Shown: positions 1 through 7,877, counted from the stretch's first letter. The stretch: 20,000 nt of DNA from Prorocentrum cordatum (GCA_963575745.1 CAUYUJ010014179.1:255661-275660); one strand, 5' to 3'. Made by a program: numbers and translations. Notes: generated from the sequence alone by a model not told the origin.

Positions 1-118
1 GGGGAATCTCCAAAAATTGTCAAAGCATAGTCCGGGTACGCTTGTTTGACTATGTTTGGCTATTTTGGGGCACTTTTGCGGCACTTCTTGTTCTTCGTCC
101 ATCATCTGCCGTCTGGCC
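1..118. mobile_element. Truncated R1 inverted-repeat element (right part only)
   Basis: The opening bases (CAAAAATTGTCAAAGCATAG, TCCGGG) match the internal part of complete R1 copies, for example the ATTCAAAAATAGTCAAATCA stretch at 5683-5702. The text near 90-118 (TTCTTCGTCCA, then a degraded end) resembles the R1 right end. The left terminal repeat would lie before the window. The right end is badly decayed, so the boundary is approximate. Confidence 0.45.
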
Positions 119-282
119 GGTCCTGGGCGATTCTCCGGCCTCGGGGGGCGCCTTCTGGCGGCGGCGCCCGGCCGAGAGCTTTCGGAGGGGGGGGGGCCTG
201 CGGGTTTGCCCGTTGCGGCCGCCGGAGGCCCGAGGCGTGGCCCCAGAGCGGAGGGCGGGGATCAGCGGGGGGGGGGAGGCCG
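119..282. other. GC-rich spacer without gene
   Basis: Very GC-rich DNA with a local stem around 146-182 (CCTCGGGGGGCGCC pairing with GGCGCCCGGCCGAG) and G runs. Open frames here exist in several phases at once and have no recognisable protein character, so I call no gene. Confidence 0.4.
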
Positions 283-590
283 AAGTCGGGCATGCCCCTC
301 TGCAGGAGGAATCTTTCAAGGAAGGGAAAAAACACACAGGCACAATTAATCGTCGACTCCCAGAGAAAATGAGGAAATATTGGAAGTGGGGGGGAAGACA
401 GAAACCCAGAAAATATTGAAAAATATGGGGAGTATTTTTATTTGTGTGTATTTGTTTGTGTGTCCTGGGGCCCCTTCATTGTTGAGAGGAGTAAGACACA
501 GTCGGGTGGCGGTGTTCCGTGCTCTTCCGGCTATCTTTGATGATGTGTTTTTTCCTTATTCCAAAATCCGCCTGCAGGTCAGCCACGCGC
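283..590. mobile_element. R1 inverted-repeat element, long and decayed copy
   Basis: The left end AAGTCGGGCATGCCCCTCTG followed by CAGGAGGA is a clear R1 terminus. The right end is recognisable as CCAAAATCCGCCTGCAGG near 560-578, but its last bases have diverged. The interior is AT-richer than the surroundings, as in the other copies, and about 140 bases longer than usual, so it may hold an extra insertion. An R4 foldback follows directly. Confidence 0.6.
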
Positions 591-593
591 AGA

Positions 594-716
594 GGGGGTT
601 GGGGGAGGGCTTCTTAGAAGCACCCCTGCTTCTTGGAAGGCGCGGGCCTCATCTGTAGATGTAAGGCAAGCGCCTTCTAAGAAGCAGCCCCCTTCTAAGA
701 AGCCCTCCCCCCTCCC
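594..716. repeat. R4 foldback element (CTTCTNAGAAG)
   Basis: Arms at 594-648 and 665-716 are inverted copies of each other: GGGCTTCTTAGAAG and GCTTCTTGGAAGGCGCGGG on the left pair with GCGCCTTCTAAGAAGC and CTTCTAAGAAGCCC on the right. The loop is about 16 bases. A right arm of the same family recurs at 9350-9446 and related arms at 17945-18112. No coding capacity. Confidence 0.75.
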
Positions 717-904
717 TCCACCCCCTTGTGCTCACCGCCGAGTAGGAGGACATGCCCCACCCAAGAACAGGCTCTGGGGACGGCGCATCGACCCCCAGTC
801 GCCCATGCTTGGCCGATAGAGGTCCGCCCAGGACTGCACGGATCTGCCATCGGGGGCCCGTCGCCCACCTGTCCGCTATGCACCGCCGACCCCAGCTCGA
901 GGCC
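717..904. other. Spacer without recognised feature
   Basis: GC-rich sequence between two foldbacks. I see no repeat family, RNA gene or convincing reading frame. Confidence 0.35.
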
Positions 905-1072
905 AGCCTCCCAAGCTGGTGGGCTTGCTTTCCACCACCACCACCATAAGTAGGAGGGGGAGGGGGTCCTACTCCTCCTCTTCTTCTTTCTCCTCATCCT
1001 CATCCTCCACCTTCTTCCCCCCTCCAACTTATGGTGGTGTTGGTGGAAAACAGGCCCATCACAAGCTGGCCC
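905..1072. repeat. R5 foldback element with CTC-rich loop
   Basis: The left arm (AAGCTGGTGGGCTTGC, TTTCCACCACCACCACCATA, AGTAGGAGGGGG) is mirrored on the right by CCCCCTCCAACTTATGGTGG and TGTTGGTGGAAAACAGGCCC. The arms are roughly 45-60 bases with few mismatches. The loop, about 961-1015, is a pyrimidine tract of CTC, TTC and TCA triplets. A second copy with a purine GAG loop lies at 1433-1827. Confidence 0.75.
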
Positions 1073-1432
1073 CCCTCCCCCTGACGTTGCTCCCGAGGCC
1101 TCGCCGCCCTCGTCGTGGCCGCCGTCCTCGTCGTCGCCGCCGCATCCGCGGGGGAGCGCTCTGAGAATTATTCTCCAAGCCACTCCGCAGCCGCCCAGAG
1201 GGCCGGCTGGGATGCCTCCTGCCGCTGGCATGTGGATTGTGCTGGGCTTTTCGTCAGATGCTTTCTGCGGTTTGTTGTGTGATTGGGGGATGCTCCCTGT
1301 TCGTTTTTGTTTTGCAGACGTCCGAGAACACCCGAGAGGCCCTTCCTCCTCTCCGCCAGCCGTCGTCGCAGTCGCCGCCGTCGCCGCCGCCGTTCTCCCG
1401 GGCCCACCCTGGCCCCCTCTCTGAGGGGCCGA
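1073..1432. other. GC-rich spacer with short GTC/GCC tracts
   Basis: Holds imperfect GTC/GCC triplets at about 1115-1145 and 1364-1395. A splice-acceptor-like TTTTTGTTTTGCAG ends near 1318, but it is followed by A and by no recognisable coding segment. No gene is supported. Confidence 0.35.
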
Positions 1433-1827
1433 TGTTCCACCACCTCTGTCATAGGTAGCAGAGGGGAGGAGGAGGATGAGGAGGAGGAGGAGGAGGAGAA
1501 GGAGGAGGAGGAGAAGGAGAAGGAGGAGGAGGAGGAGGAGGAAGGAGGGGAAGGGGAAGGGGGGGAGGGAGGAAGAGGAGGAGGAGGAGGAGGAGGAGGA
1601 GGAGGAGGAGAAGATTGAGGAGATTGAGGAGGAGGAGGAGGAGGAGCAGGAGGAGCAGGAGGAGGAGGGAGCTAGAGGAGGAGAGCTAGGAGGAGGAGGA
1701 GGAGGAGAGGAGGAGGAGGAGGGAGGGTAGGAGGAGGAGGAGGAGGAGGAGGAGGAGGAGGAGGAGAGGACCTTCCCATCCTCCATCTTCCCCGTCCTAC
1801 CGATGGTAGTTGTGGAAGAAAATTGTC
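1433..1827. repeat. R5 foldback element with long GAG microsatellite loop
   Basis: TTCCACCACCTCTGTCATAG with GTAG at 1434-1457 pairs imperfectly with CCTACCGATGGTAGTTGTGG and AAGAAAA at 1796-1822. These are the same arm motifs as the copy at 905-1072. Between them lies a GAG tract of about 310 bases (1459-1770) with GAA, GGG and GCA interruptions. The Glu-rich and Ser/Leu-rich open frames here are products of the microsatellite and are not genes. Confidence 0.6.
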
Positions 1828-2074
1828 CCATCGCTCTCCGAGCCGCGGCGCGCGGCCGCGGCGGCGAGGGCCGCCAGGGCCGCCCGCCTTCTTCGGGGGC
1901 TGCTGGGAGTGGCCCTGGCGCCGAGGGTGCCCCCCCCCCCCAAGCGGTGCGGGGCAGGGGCGGGGACCTGCCGCCCTGGAGGAGCACAAGCTGCAGAAGC
2001 ATGCAGTGCATCCGCATAGGAAGCGTTACACCAGAGATCAAACCCCAACCGGTGGATGGTCGGAAAACTTTGGC
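1828..2074. other. GC-rich spacer, Ala/Arg-rich frames only
   Basis: Open in several frames because of composition. The + frame gives Ala/Arg-rich text and the other frames Pro/Gly-rich text. None has a second supporting line of evidence, so no gene is called. Confidence 0.3.
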
Positions 2075-2338
2075 GGGATATCGGTAGTGACATCGACAGT
2101 ACGATCGGTGGTGATATCGATGGTGAGATCGATTGAGTGAGATGGATAGTGAGACCGATCATGAGATCGATGGTGAGCTCGATCGTGGGATCCCGAAGTC
2201 GGCCCAGAACCAGCAACTGGGAACCTGGGTGCCCGGAACTGGGAACCCGGGAACCCAGCCGGCTACCTAAATTTGTCCGGGACTTTCGCCAAATGTTTCA
2301 ATACTTGCTAGGACCCCTTCAGTGCAAGTGCTGATTGG
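2075..2338 (+). repeat. R9 composite repeat, copy 1 (CGAT-type satellite plus CCCGGG module)
   Basis: A degenerate array of GATCGATGGTGAG-like units (2078-2190) leads into GGAACCCGGGAACCCAGCC and ends in TTCAGTGCAAGTGCTGATTG at 2318-2337. The same parts occur in the same order, reverse-complemented, at 10937-11487, including the end CCAATCAGAGTTTGCACTGA. The shared order of satellite, CCCGGG module and unique tail shows that this is one defined element and not a chance satellite. Confidence 0.7.
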
Positions 2339-2690
2339 GAAATGAGCCACTTTCCAAGGTTACCCTTGCATCCTTCCCCTTCGGCCCCATCCTTGGCCGC
2401 TTTCGCTGTCCGCGCCCGGCTCGCAAGGTGACAATATTCAAGCAGTGGCGAAGCGTTTTGGCGTCCCAAACAATGTTCTAATAACATTTTATGGTTTCTA
2501 CGAAATGTGTTTCGACAATTCCTGGCCGATATTGTCCTGTTCTAACACATCGGGCTTATGGTCTAAGAACATTGTTCTTGTTATTAGAAAATCTGTGGGT
2601 TCTAAGAAAATTTCGTTGTAGGCCTATAGGAATGCCTGGACGGTCTGTCCCTGCTCAAAATATGGCCTTCCAAGGCCTTTACATCCTTAT
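2339..2690. other. Spacer with AT-rich GTTCTAA island
   Basis: The first part is ordinary mixed sequence. From about 2455 to 2640 the DNA is clearly AT-richer than its neighbours and repeats GTTCTAA/TTCTAAGAA motifs. AACAATGTTCT (2469-2479) has a perfect inverted partner AGAACATTGTT (2566-2576). It may be an old short transposon, but I cannot define its ends. Confidence 0.4.
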
Positions 2691-2699
2691 CGCGCGTAG

Positions 2700-2880
2700 G
2701 ACTGTAAGTTTTCTCGTAGGTCCGCGCGGACTTCTTGGAGCTGTGCTGCATCCCCCAGGCGGCGCCTCTTGCGCCGCCTCCCCAGCGCCGGAGGCTCGCC
2801 GCGGATGGGTCTGCAGCGCCGGTCCGAGAAATCCGCGCGGACCTCCGAAAGCGTATGTTTGTATTGCTTATTTTTCTTCT
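2700..2880. mobile_element. R3 two-hairpin inverted-repeat element, copy 1
   Basis: Ends GTAGGTCCGCGCGGACTTCT and AGAAATCCGCGCGGACCTCC are inverted copies, and the similarity continues outward. The core has a strong hairpin, GGCGGCGCCTCTTGCGCCGCC-like (2759-2780), and a second weaker stem about 2785-2810. Copies at 9821-10000 and 19700-19845 keep the same plan, which supports a non-autonomous family with a conserved folded core. Confidence 0.7.
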
Positions 2881-2889
2881 CGGCCCAGA

Positions 2890-3045
2890 CCCAGACGCCG
2901 TCGTCGTCGATCCAGAGGTCGGCGTCGTCGACCGACGCCGCCGTCGTCGGTCCGTCGCCGCCGTCGTCCACCCGACGCCTTCTTCTTCTTCTTCTTCCTC
3001 TTCTTCTTATTCTCCTTCTTCTCTTCCTTTTCCTCTATGTAGCCA
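2890..3045. repeat. GTC and TTC microsatellite tracts
   Basis: GTC/CGC triplets at about 2895-2965 switch to a TTC/TCC pyrimidine tract at about 2972-3040. They lie roughly 110 bases upstream of the first kinase exon, on the same side as the acceptor. The Ser/Phe/Leu-rich translations are microsatellite artefacts. Confidence 0.7.
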
Positions 3046-3148
3046 AACTCAGGCGTTCTCGTCTTCGCGTCTTCGAGTCGACGGCGACGCCGTCGCCACC
3101 CGACGTCGGCGCCCGACGCCGCCGCCGCTCCGCCGCACGCCGTCCGAG

Positions 3149-3246
3149 GCGGCCTCCGCCCCGCGCGCGGCCGCGGCGCCGCCGCCCGCCCCGCCGCCGC
3201 CGCTCCAGCTCGACGGCGCCGGGCCCGTCACGCTGGACGGCCGCAG
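3149..3246 (+). CDS. Kinase gene, exon 1 of 5 seen (linker before the kinase fold)
   Basis: A 98-base exon is inferred between CCGTCCGAG|GCGGCC and GGCCGCAG|GCCCGC. It encodes 32 codons plus two bases: an Ala/Pro-rich linker and then LQLDGAGPVTLDGR. The two leftover bases AG join the first base G of the next exon (7878) to make an Arg codon, giving VTLDGRRFQPLRLLGRG, a natural lead into a kinase Gly-rich loop. The intron after it starts with GC, as dinoflagellate introns often do. Flanking GTC/GAC tracts match the pattern around the other exons. The upstream boundary is the weakest: the exon could start elsewhere, for example at the GCTCCAG near 3202-3208. Earlier exons, the promoter and the start codon were not found. 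Confidence 0.5.
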
Positions 3247-3249
3247 GCC

Positions 3250-3282
3250 CGCTGCGGCTGGCTCGGGCGACGACGGCGGCGA

Positions 3283-3317
<35 letters not shown>

Positions 3318-3408
3318 ACGACAACGTCGGACGACCGACGACGCCGCCGCCGACGACGACAACGGCGACGGCGGCGGCGGTGGCGGCGACGGCGACGGTT
3401 CGGAGGTG
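3250..3408. repeat. GAC/GACGCC microsatellite tract
   Basis: Nearly pure GAC, GCC and GGC triplets follow exon 1 of the kinase gene directly. The strand polarity is opposite to the GTC tracts upstream. The Asp-rich and Arg-rich frames come from the repeat. Confidence 0.75.
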
Positions 3409-3518
3409 ATTTTTAGGGTCGAGGTGTCTGTGCGTCCTTGCCCCCAGGGGCCTCCAGAGGATTCGTGGATGCCTCTGGAAACGCGCGGGCGACGTGGGCC
3501 GTCTTCGTCGGAAGGAAA

Positions 3519-3733
3519 CGGGCCCTTAGGCTCGTTTTACGTATTCCGTCTCCTTAGTTGGCATCGCTCGGACGTGTGCGTTTGTGTCTCGGCAAGGACC
3601 ATCGAGGAGCTTCTTGGATCCTCTTACGAAAGCGCTCACGCACGAAGCTGACAAGTGCACGGGGGATTGGAAGTCCGAGCGATGGCGAGAGGCACGTTCT
3701 ACGTTTGCGGGCTCCCGAGGCCCCCCCTGGGGA
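3519..3733. repeat. R8 candidate foldback element
   Basis: CATCGCTCGGAC (3562-3573) has a perfect inverted partner GTCCGAGCGATG (3673-3684). Weaker inverted similarity continues outward to about 3519 (GGGCCCTTAGGCTCG, TTTTACGTA) and 3733 (TACGTTTGCGGGCTCCCGAG, GCCCC). Only one copy is seen, so the family and the exact ends are uncertain. Confidence 0.4.
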
Positions 3734-3844
3734 CAGGGGGCCGCTAAAAGACAGCGCCGTACAGGCGGGAGAAGGCCGCGGCGCCCCGGGCCAGCTTTCC
3801 TCACGACCCCTTGCTTGCATGCTACAGCGATTGCTTTGCAGACG

Positions 3845-3950
3845 ACAGCGACGATGTCGTTTTCGTCGTCCTCGTCGTTTTCGGCGTCGTCGTCGTCGTC
3901 GTCGTTATCGTCGTCGGCGTCGTCGTCGGCGGCGGCGTCGTCGTCGGTGA
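3845..3950. repeat. GTC microsatellite tract
   Basis: Almost uninterrupted GTC/GTT/GGC triplets. It gives poly-Val, poly-Ser and poly-Arg frames on the + strand and poly-Asp/Thr on the other. No exon is recognised next to it. Confidence 0.8.
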
Positions 3951-4089
3951 GAGCTGTTTCCGGCCTTTTCTGGAGGTGGTCGGCGCCGCGACCGGACGCG
4001 GCCTGGAGAACGGGCAACGACATTCAGGCGATCGCAAACATTAAGTCTGGCCCGTCCCTCTACAGGAGGACGATTCAAAAATAGTGAGG

Positions 4090-4100
4090 ACCAGTATGGG
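4090..4100 (+). repeat. Direct repeat, left target-site duplication
   Basis: ACCAGTATGGG. The identical 11-mer is at 4856-4866. Its last two G overlap the GGCTCAAG relic, so the true duplication may be 9 bases. Confidence 0.65.
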
Positions 4101-4855
4101 CTCAAGCTATCTGGGCTCAGGCAAATCGTTTTTGCTCGAGCCGGCTCCAGTACCTCCCCGCGGTGCTTGAGGGATTTCGTCGTGCCGTGGCTCGCGGCAC
4201 CGCGTCGGCGTCAACTAAAGCTGGAGTACACATCACTACGTATTGCAAGGTCTCCTCGAGGTTGATAGGTCGGCACGTGTCGTTCATAGTTCGGTTCATC
4301 GACCTGTTTACCCCGTTCGTGTGGGAGTTCCTCGAGTCCTCGGGCGGCCGGCCGCGTCATCTACAGTTCGGTTTTCCCCCACGCCCGCACGGGGGGTGTA
4401 TTCACTTTTCGGGGGCTGCGGGCTTACTGGTTTGTGTGGCGTCCTGGCCCCATCCATTACAATAGTGTTATCTCCCAAAGCCGCTGGGGAGGGTATTCTT
4501 CAAGCGTGTTCTGGGATGGATACCTGGTTGACGTTGGTCTACGTTGTCGGTCGCACCTTCGCTATCTATTTTACCTCAGTGTTTGTCGTTTCGTGTTTTT
4601 GCCGCTTTGTGGATGGTGGCTGCTGTATGCGATCCTCGAACATATTCCAGGAGTTCGATGTAGGGAACCGTTTCTACTCTGTGGCTGGAGCTCGATAAGG
4701 CATGGGCGTGGTGGTGTGGTATTGGTTGGTGGAATCGGCAATTGTAAGCTCAACGGCGGCTGGGTCGCGGAGTACTTGCTCTCCTTTCAGCAGGTCGTGT
4801 TCTGAGCTGCGCAGGGTGTGGCGTCAGGATTATTAGTACCCACAGTACCCACAGA
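4101..4855 (+). mobile_element. Inserted segment, probably a retroposed cDNA with spliced-leader relic
   Basis: About 755 bases lie between 11-base direct repeats (ACCAGTATGGG), as expected for target-site duplication. The 5' edge reads GGCTCAAG (4099-4106), identical to the last 8 bases of the dinoflagellate trans-spliced leader. A second, weaker match CTATCTGGGCTCAGG follows at 4107-4121, 11 of 15 bases against the leader end. Tandem relics of this kind are known in dinoflagellate genes that were re-inserted from mRNA. The 3' edge carries a short repeat (GTACCCACAGTACCCACAG). Base composition is more balanced than its surroundings. No intact gene is visible: the longest + frames are 100-150 codons, lack a good ATG and match no family I know. 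A SINE or truncated retrotransposon is the alternative. Confidence 0.6.
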
Positions 4856-4866
4856 ACCAGTATGGG
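4856..4866 (+). repeat. Direct repeat, right target-site duplication
   Basis: ACCAGTATGGG, identical to 4090-4100. After it the sequence continues as normal R1 interior (GACTTTTTTGTATTTTTAGA). Confidence 0.65.
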
Positions 4867-4960
4867 GACTTTTTTGTATTTTTAGACTGTTTGGGAATAT
4901 GTTTAGAGTATTTAAATTTTTCAGTGAAAATCCCCCTGCAGGAGGACACGCCCGACTCAA

Positions 4961-5120
4961 CGCAAACATGGATCAAGGGGGCGTGGATCAGCGACGGGTC
5001 CCGTTTCCATGGGGAATCGCGGATTTACGCCGCCGAGCGAGTCGGCATTGGCCGCACTGTGAGGAGGGCACCTCCCCCGATCCATGGATCGGTGATCCAT
5101 GTGTGCGCCCCCGAAACAGT
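4961..5120. other. Spacer with GGATCC-like palindromes
   Basis: Contains CCGATCCATGGATCGG (5078-5093), a perfect palindrome, and nearby GATCCATG/CATGGATC echoes. No gene is recognised. Confidence 0.35.
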
Positions 5121-5290
5121 CACCACCCACCAAACCACCCCAACCCAACCCGAAGGCTCAGATTTGCCCTTCATTCATTCCCAGTGGGGGGGGGGTTCGC
5201 GGAACATTGAAAAAACACGTATGGAACCATTACCCCCCCCAACCCGAAATTCGGGCCTCTAGGTTGGGTTGGGGTGGTCTGGTAGGTAGT
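5121..5290. repeat. R6 foldback element
   Basis: ACCAAACCACCCCAACCCAA with CC on the left (about 5122-5150) pairs with GGTTGGGTTGGGGTGGTCTG at 5262-5281, leaving an interior of about 110 bases. The 17-base core ACCACCCCAACCCAACC is perfect. Inside is a second palindrome, CCCGAAATTCGGG (5243-5255). One copy only in this window. Confidence 0.65.
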
Positions 5291-5649
5291 CAGACGGGGG
5301 GGGGGCAGGCTGGGGGGTGCGGACGCATCGATCCCCCAACCGCGAATTCCTCGCCGATCGTGGCGGGGGCCCCCTTCCCCGCCCAGGGTCGGCGCGGCGT
5401 CGCCATGGGGCCGTGCCGCCGACCTCTCTCGGCGACGCCTCGCCGTAGCGTTCCTCTCCCGAGCCAGTCCCCCCCCGTTCCTCTCCCCTCGCCTCTGCGG
5501 CTGGCTCGGGCGGCGACGATTCCGGCGACGACGGCGTCGACGACGCCGGCGCCGTCGATGCGGAGGTGTCTTCGAGGGCCTATGGCTGCCCTCGTCGCCA
5601 CCTCTGGGCGCGGCTCGGAAAAGTGGCCAGGCCGGACCCCCGTAATCTG
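5291..5649. other. GC-rich spacer without gene
   Basis: G and C runs, then GC-rich text with short CGACGACGGCGTC triplet runs at about 5515-5565. Frames are open in all phases because of composition. No splice-bounded coding segment is convincing. Confidence 0.35.
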
Positions 5650-5815
5650 AAGTCGGGCGCGTCCTTCTACAGGAGGAGGAGTATTCAAAAATAGTCAAAT
5701 CATGGTCCGGGGGCTACTTTTTGAGTTTTTTTTTTTTTTCAGTATTTTTGAATCGTTTTGCGTATTTTTCATTTTTCCTCCAAAATCTCTTTGTAGGGGG
5801 ACAGGCCCGACCTAA
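5650..5815. mobile_element. R1 inverted-repeat element, complete copy
   Basis: A clean 166-base copy. The left end AAGTCGGGCGCGTCCTTCTA and the right end TGTAGGGGGACAGGCCCGAC are inverted. The interior ATTCAAAAATAGTCAAATCA, a T run and TTTTTCCTCCAAAATC are the family hallmarks. It lies in the first kinase intron. It has no coding capacity and is too short for a transposase. Confidence 0.85.
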
Positions 5816-5879
5816 CCGCAATTTGGGTGGCGTATTCACCAAGGGATGGTGGTTGACCTTCTGAGGGAGCTGGCCCATC

Positions 5880-6009
5880 ACCCCCCTCCTTCCGTCCTCC
5901 TCCTCTACCTCTCCCTCCTCCACCTCCTCCTCCTTAATCTCCTCCTCCTCCTCCACCTCGCCCTCCTCCACCTCCTCCTCCTCCTCCTCCTCCTCCTCCT
6001 CCTCCTCCT
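5880..6009. repeat. CTC microsatellite tract
   Basis: CTC/CTT/CAC triplets, read as Glu-rich on the - strand. It runs straight into the end of the reverse-strand coding remnant. Confidence 0.8.
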
Positions 6010-6015
6010 TGTGGG

Positions 6016-7132
6016 AGGTTAGTCGCCTGGGCAGGGATCGACCACCTGCGCAAATCCTGATTGAAACATCCTTTGATATCGCGATTTCTTCGATTTCCGC
6101 ATCCTGGTTTGGCACCGCCTTGATTTTCGGGGAAATGGGGCTACGCATGCCAGTGATCGGGGTCAGCTGCGCACGCTGCACGGGAGTTGGCGGAGTAAGC
6201 TGCTCTGTTAGGATTGGAGGGTTCGATTGTCCACACTCGCTTTCCGCTGCACCACTTGCTGCATGATGAATGGTCTGTCCAGCTCCTGGGTGGCCCATAC
6301 GGCAGTGAGTTTGGCGATGGAGGTGGTGCAGCATGCGCACCAGCATGACCAGCCTGCTGAACAAATTGCACTGGCGGCGGTGGCGGTGGAAATGAATGAG
6401 CAACGGCGGCAGCTCGCGGATGTGGACCAGCTTGAGGACATGGAAGATTTCGCATCAACGCCAGTTGAAAACTTGACGTCGTTGTTTGCTACAGCATTGC
6501 CATCAGCGCTTTGACCTGTTCGCCTTGATGAACAAGCGCATCCATGAAAAACCTCACCTCTGCCAGCCTTGTCATACCTGAACCTGGCACAGCGGCCATC
6601 GTAGGCGAAGGCGGGATGAGAGATTGGAGTTGCTGGGGTAGACCGTACTGCTGCTGCTGAGAAGGGTACCCCGAATGAGCGGCTGGTGGGGCAACCTGCT
6701 GCTGCTGAGGGTACGGCACGGGAAATTCCGACCCTTGATGACCACTTTTTTTTCATCCATCGCATCGTCCTCGTCGTGACACATTTCTCGTGCAACTCCG
6801 CGATGATATCGCGCACACATTCGAACTTCTCAAAAAGTTCGTCTTCCTGGTCTGCGAGCAAAGCGGCACGAGCACGAGTTTGCCTCAGCCGGTCCATGAT
6901 TTTGTCTTTGCGTGATCTCGTGTCTGACCCAGCCAGAGCTGCTTTCACGATGCTGATTCTGGTCTCATGTTTGACTGCTGCCTCGACTTCCCCAGTCCTC
7001 CGAGCAACAATCGCCATCCTCGCAAACTCGATCGTACGACTTTGACCTGACTGGCCGACCAGTTTCTGACTCGCTGTGTCTAGTGGTGCTGCGGCGAATC
7101 TATTTGTTGTGCCACCAGGGCCCTGCACGCCG
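6016..7132 (-). pseudogene. Frameshifted Gln/Pro-rich protein remnant, unknown family
   Basis: Protein-like text runs on the - strand in three successive frames. From about 7130 to 6754 it is a charged, helix-rich segment (SQKLVGQSGQSRTIEFARMA, then MDRLRQTRARAALL and DELFEKFECVRDIIAELHEK). At an A8 run (T8 on +, 6746-6753) a +1 shift leads to a Gln/Pro-rich tail (PYPQQQQVAPPAAHSGYPSQ ... RFFMDALVHQGEQVKALMAM) ending at a TAG at 6489-6491. Further downstream, VQQAGHAGAHAAPPPSPNSL, then after another shift NPPILTEQLTPPTPVQRAQL, looks like more of the same kind of protein. Possible readings are a decayed retrocopy, an intron-containing gene whose junctions I cannot place, or a sequencing error at the homopolymer. 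It sits inside the kinase intron on the opposite strand. I do not recognise the family. Confidence 0.4.
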
Positions 7133-7334
7133 AGTCGCCTGGCCCCGCGCTCGCACCGTCGCGTGCACTCCGAAGCGGGGAGCTGAACCGCGGCCGCTCT
7201 GGGGGATCGCTGTGTGCTCGAAGGTGCACGGCGTCTGGGTGCCCCCAGTGATGCCTGTCGCGCACAGCGGAGACCTAAAGCTGAAGCCCCCGCAACACCG
7301 GGTGTCAGCCTCGATCCAAAATGGTTACGGATCC

Positions 7335-7440
7335 CCTCCTCCTCCTCCTCGCGCTCCTCCCCCCCCCCCTCTCTGCCTTCGCTCCTCCTCTTCCCCCTAC
7401 TTCCTCCTTCTCCCTCCCTCCCTCCCTCCCTCTGCCCAGA
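7335..7440. repeat. CTC/CTT pyrimidine tract
   Basis: Pyrimidine-rich run ending in CCCTCTGCCCAG. It resembles the tracts in front of the kinase exons, but the sequence after it (ACCAGTTACCAGC) gives no recognisable exon. Confidence 0.7.
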
Positions 7441-7610
7441 CCAGTTACCAGCTACAGGCACCTACTTTTGGTCAGGCTGTTGGCTTCACTGTTTTTGCCC
7501 CCTCCTAGCCGGTGCCACACCTGCCACTGCGCCGTGAGTAAGCAATCGCATGCCCCCGTGTGCTTGCCCCGCAGCCTTGGCGCCCGTAGCCGACCATCCA
7601 CGAAGTCTGG

Positions 7611-7792
7611 TACTCCAGATTTCGTAATAAAAGGTAGGGGGTCTGGACCCTCCAAGACAAGCCATTTCAGACTTCTCCCGTGGGAGAACCCTCCAAAACA
7701 TCGTCCCCAGACCCCCCAGGCCCTCCAAGATAGCCTGGAAGAGACCCCCCCCGAAATGTAACCCCCCTCCATTTATTACGAAATCTGGAGTA
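7611..7792. mobile_element. R2 inverted-repeat element, complete copy
   Basis: Perfect 21-base terminal inverted repeats (7611-7631 and 7772-7792) begin TACTCCAGATTTCGTAATAA. The element is 182 bases and begins and ends with TA, which may be a duplicated TA target. The interior holds CTCCAAGA-type motifs. A second copy runs in reverse orientation at 19845-20000. It has no coding capacity, so it is a MITE-like, non-autonomous element. It ends 85 bases before kinase exon 2. Confidence 0.9.
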
Positions 7793-7877
7793 GCATGCTG
7801 CGTGCCGTAGTGCCGCCTTCCCTGTCGGGTCCCTCCCCCCCTCGCCTCGCCCCGCCCTCCTGGCGCGCGGCCTCGAG

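Larger units (their letters stand above)
4043..4960. mobile_element. R1 element split by a nested insertion
   Basis: The left end AAGTCTGGCCCGTCCCTCTA plus CAGGAGGA and the right end CCTGCAGGAGGACACGCCCG are standard R1 termini, but they lie 918 bases apart. Removing the segment between two ACCAGTATGGG repeats (4090-4100 and 4856-4866) leaves about 152-163 bases, the normal length of R1 copies in this window. This supports one R1 element interrupted by a later insertion and argues against a long R1 member. Confidence 0.75.

Noticed and set aside
1303-1325. Strong-looking splice acceptor TTTTTGTTTTGCAG
   Set aside because: Followed by A, unlike the AG|G acceptors supported here, and not followed by a recognisable exon.
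695-2041. 448-codon - strand open frame rich in Ser, Leu and Pro
   Set aside because: Produced by the GAG/CTC microsatellite and foldback arms; homopolymer runs and no conserved segment.
4163-4805. Open frames of 100-150 codons in the retroposed segment
   Set aside because: No credible ATG, several overlapping frames and no known motif; kept as an insertion, not as a gene.
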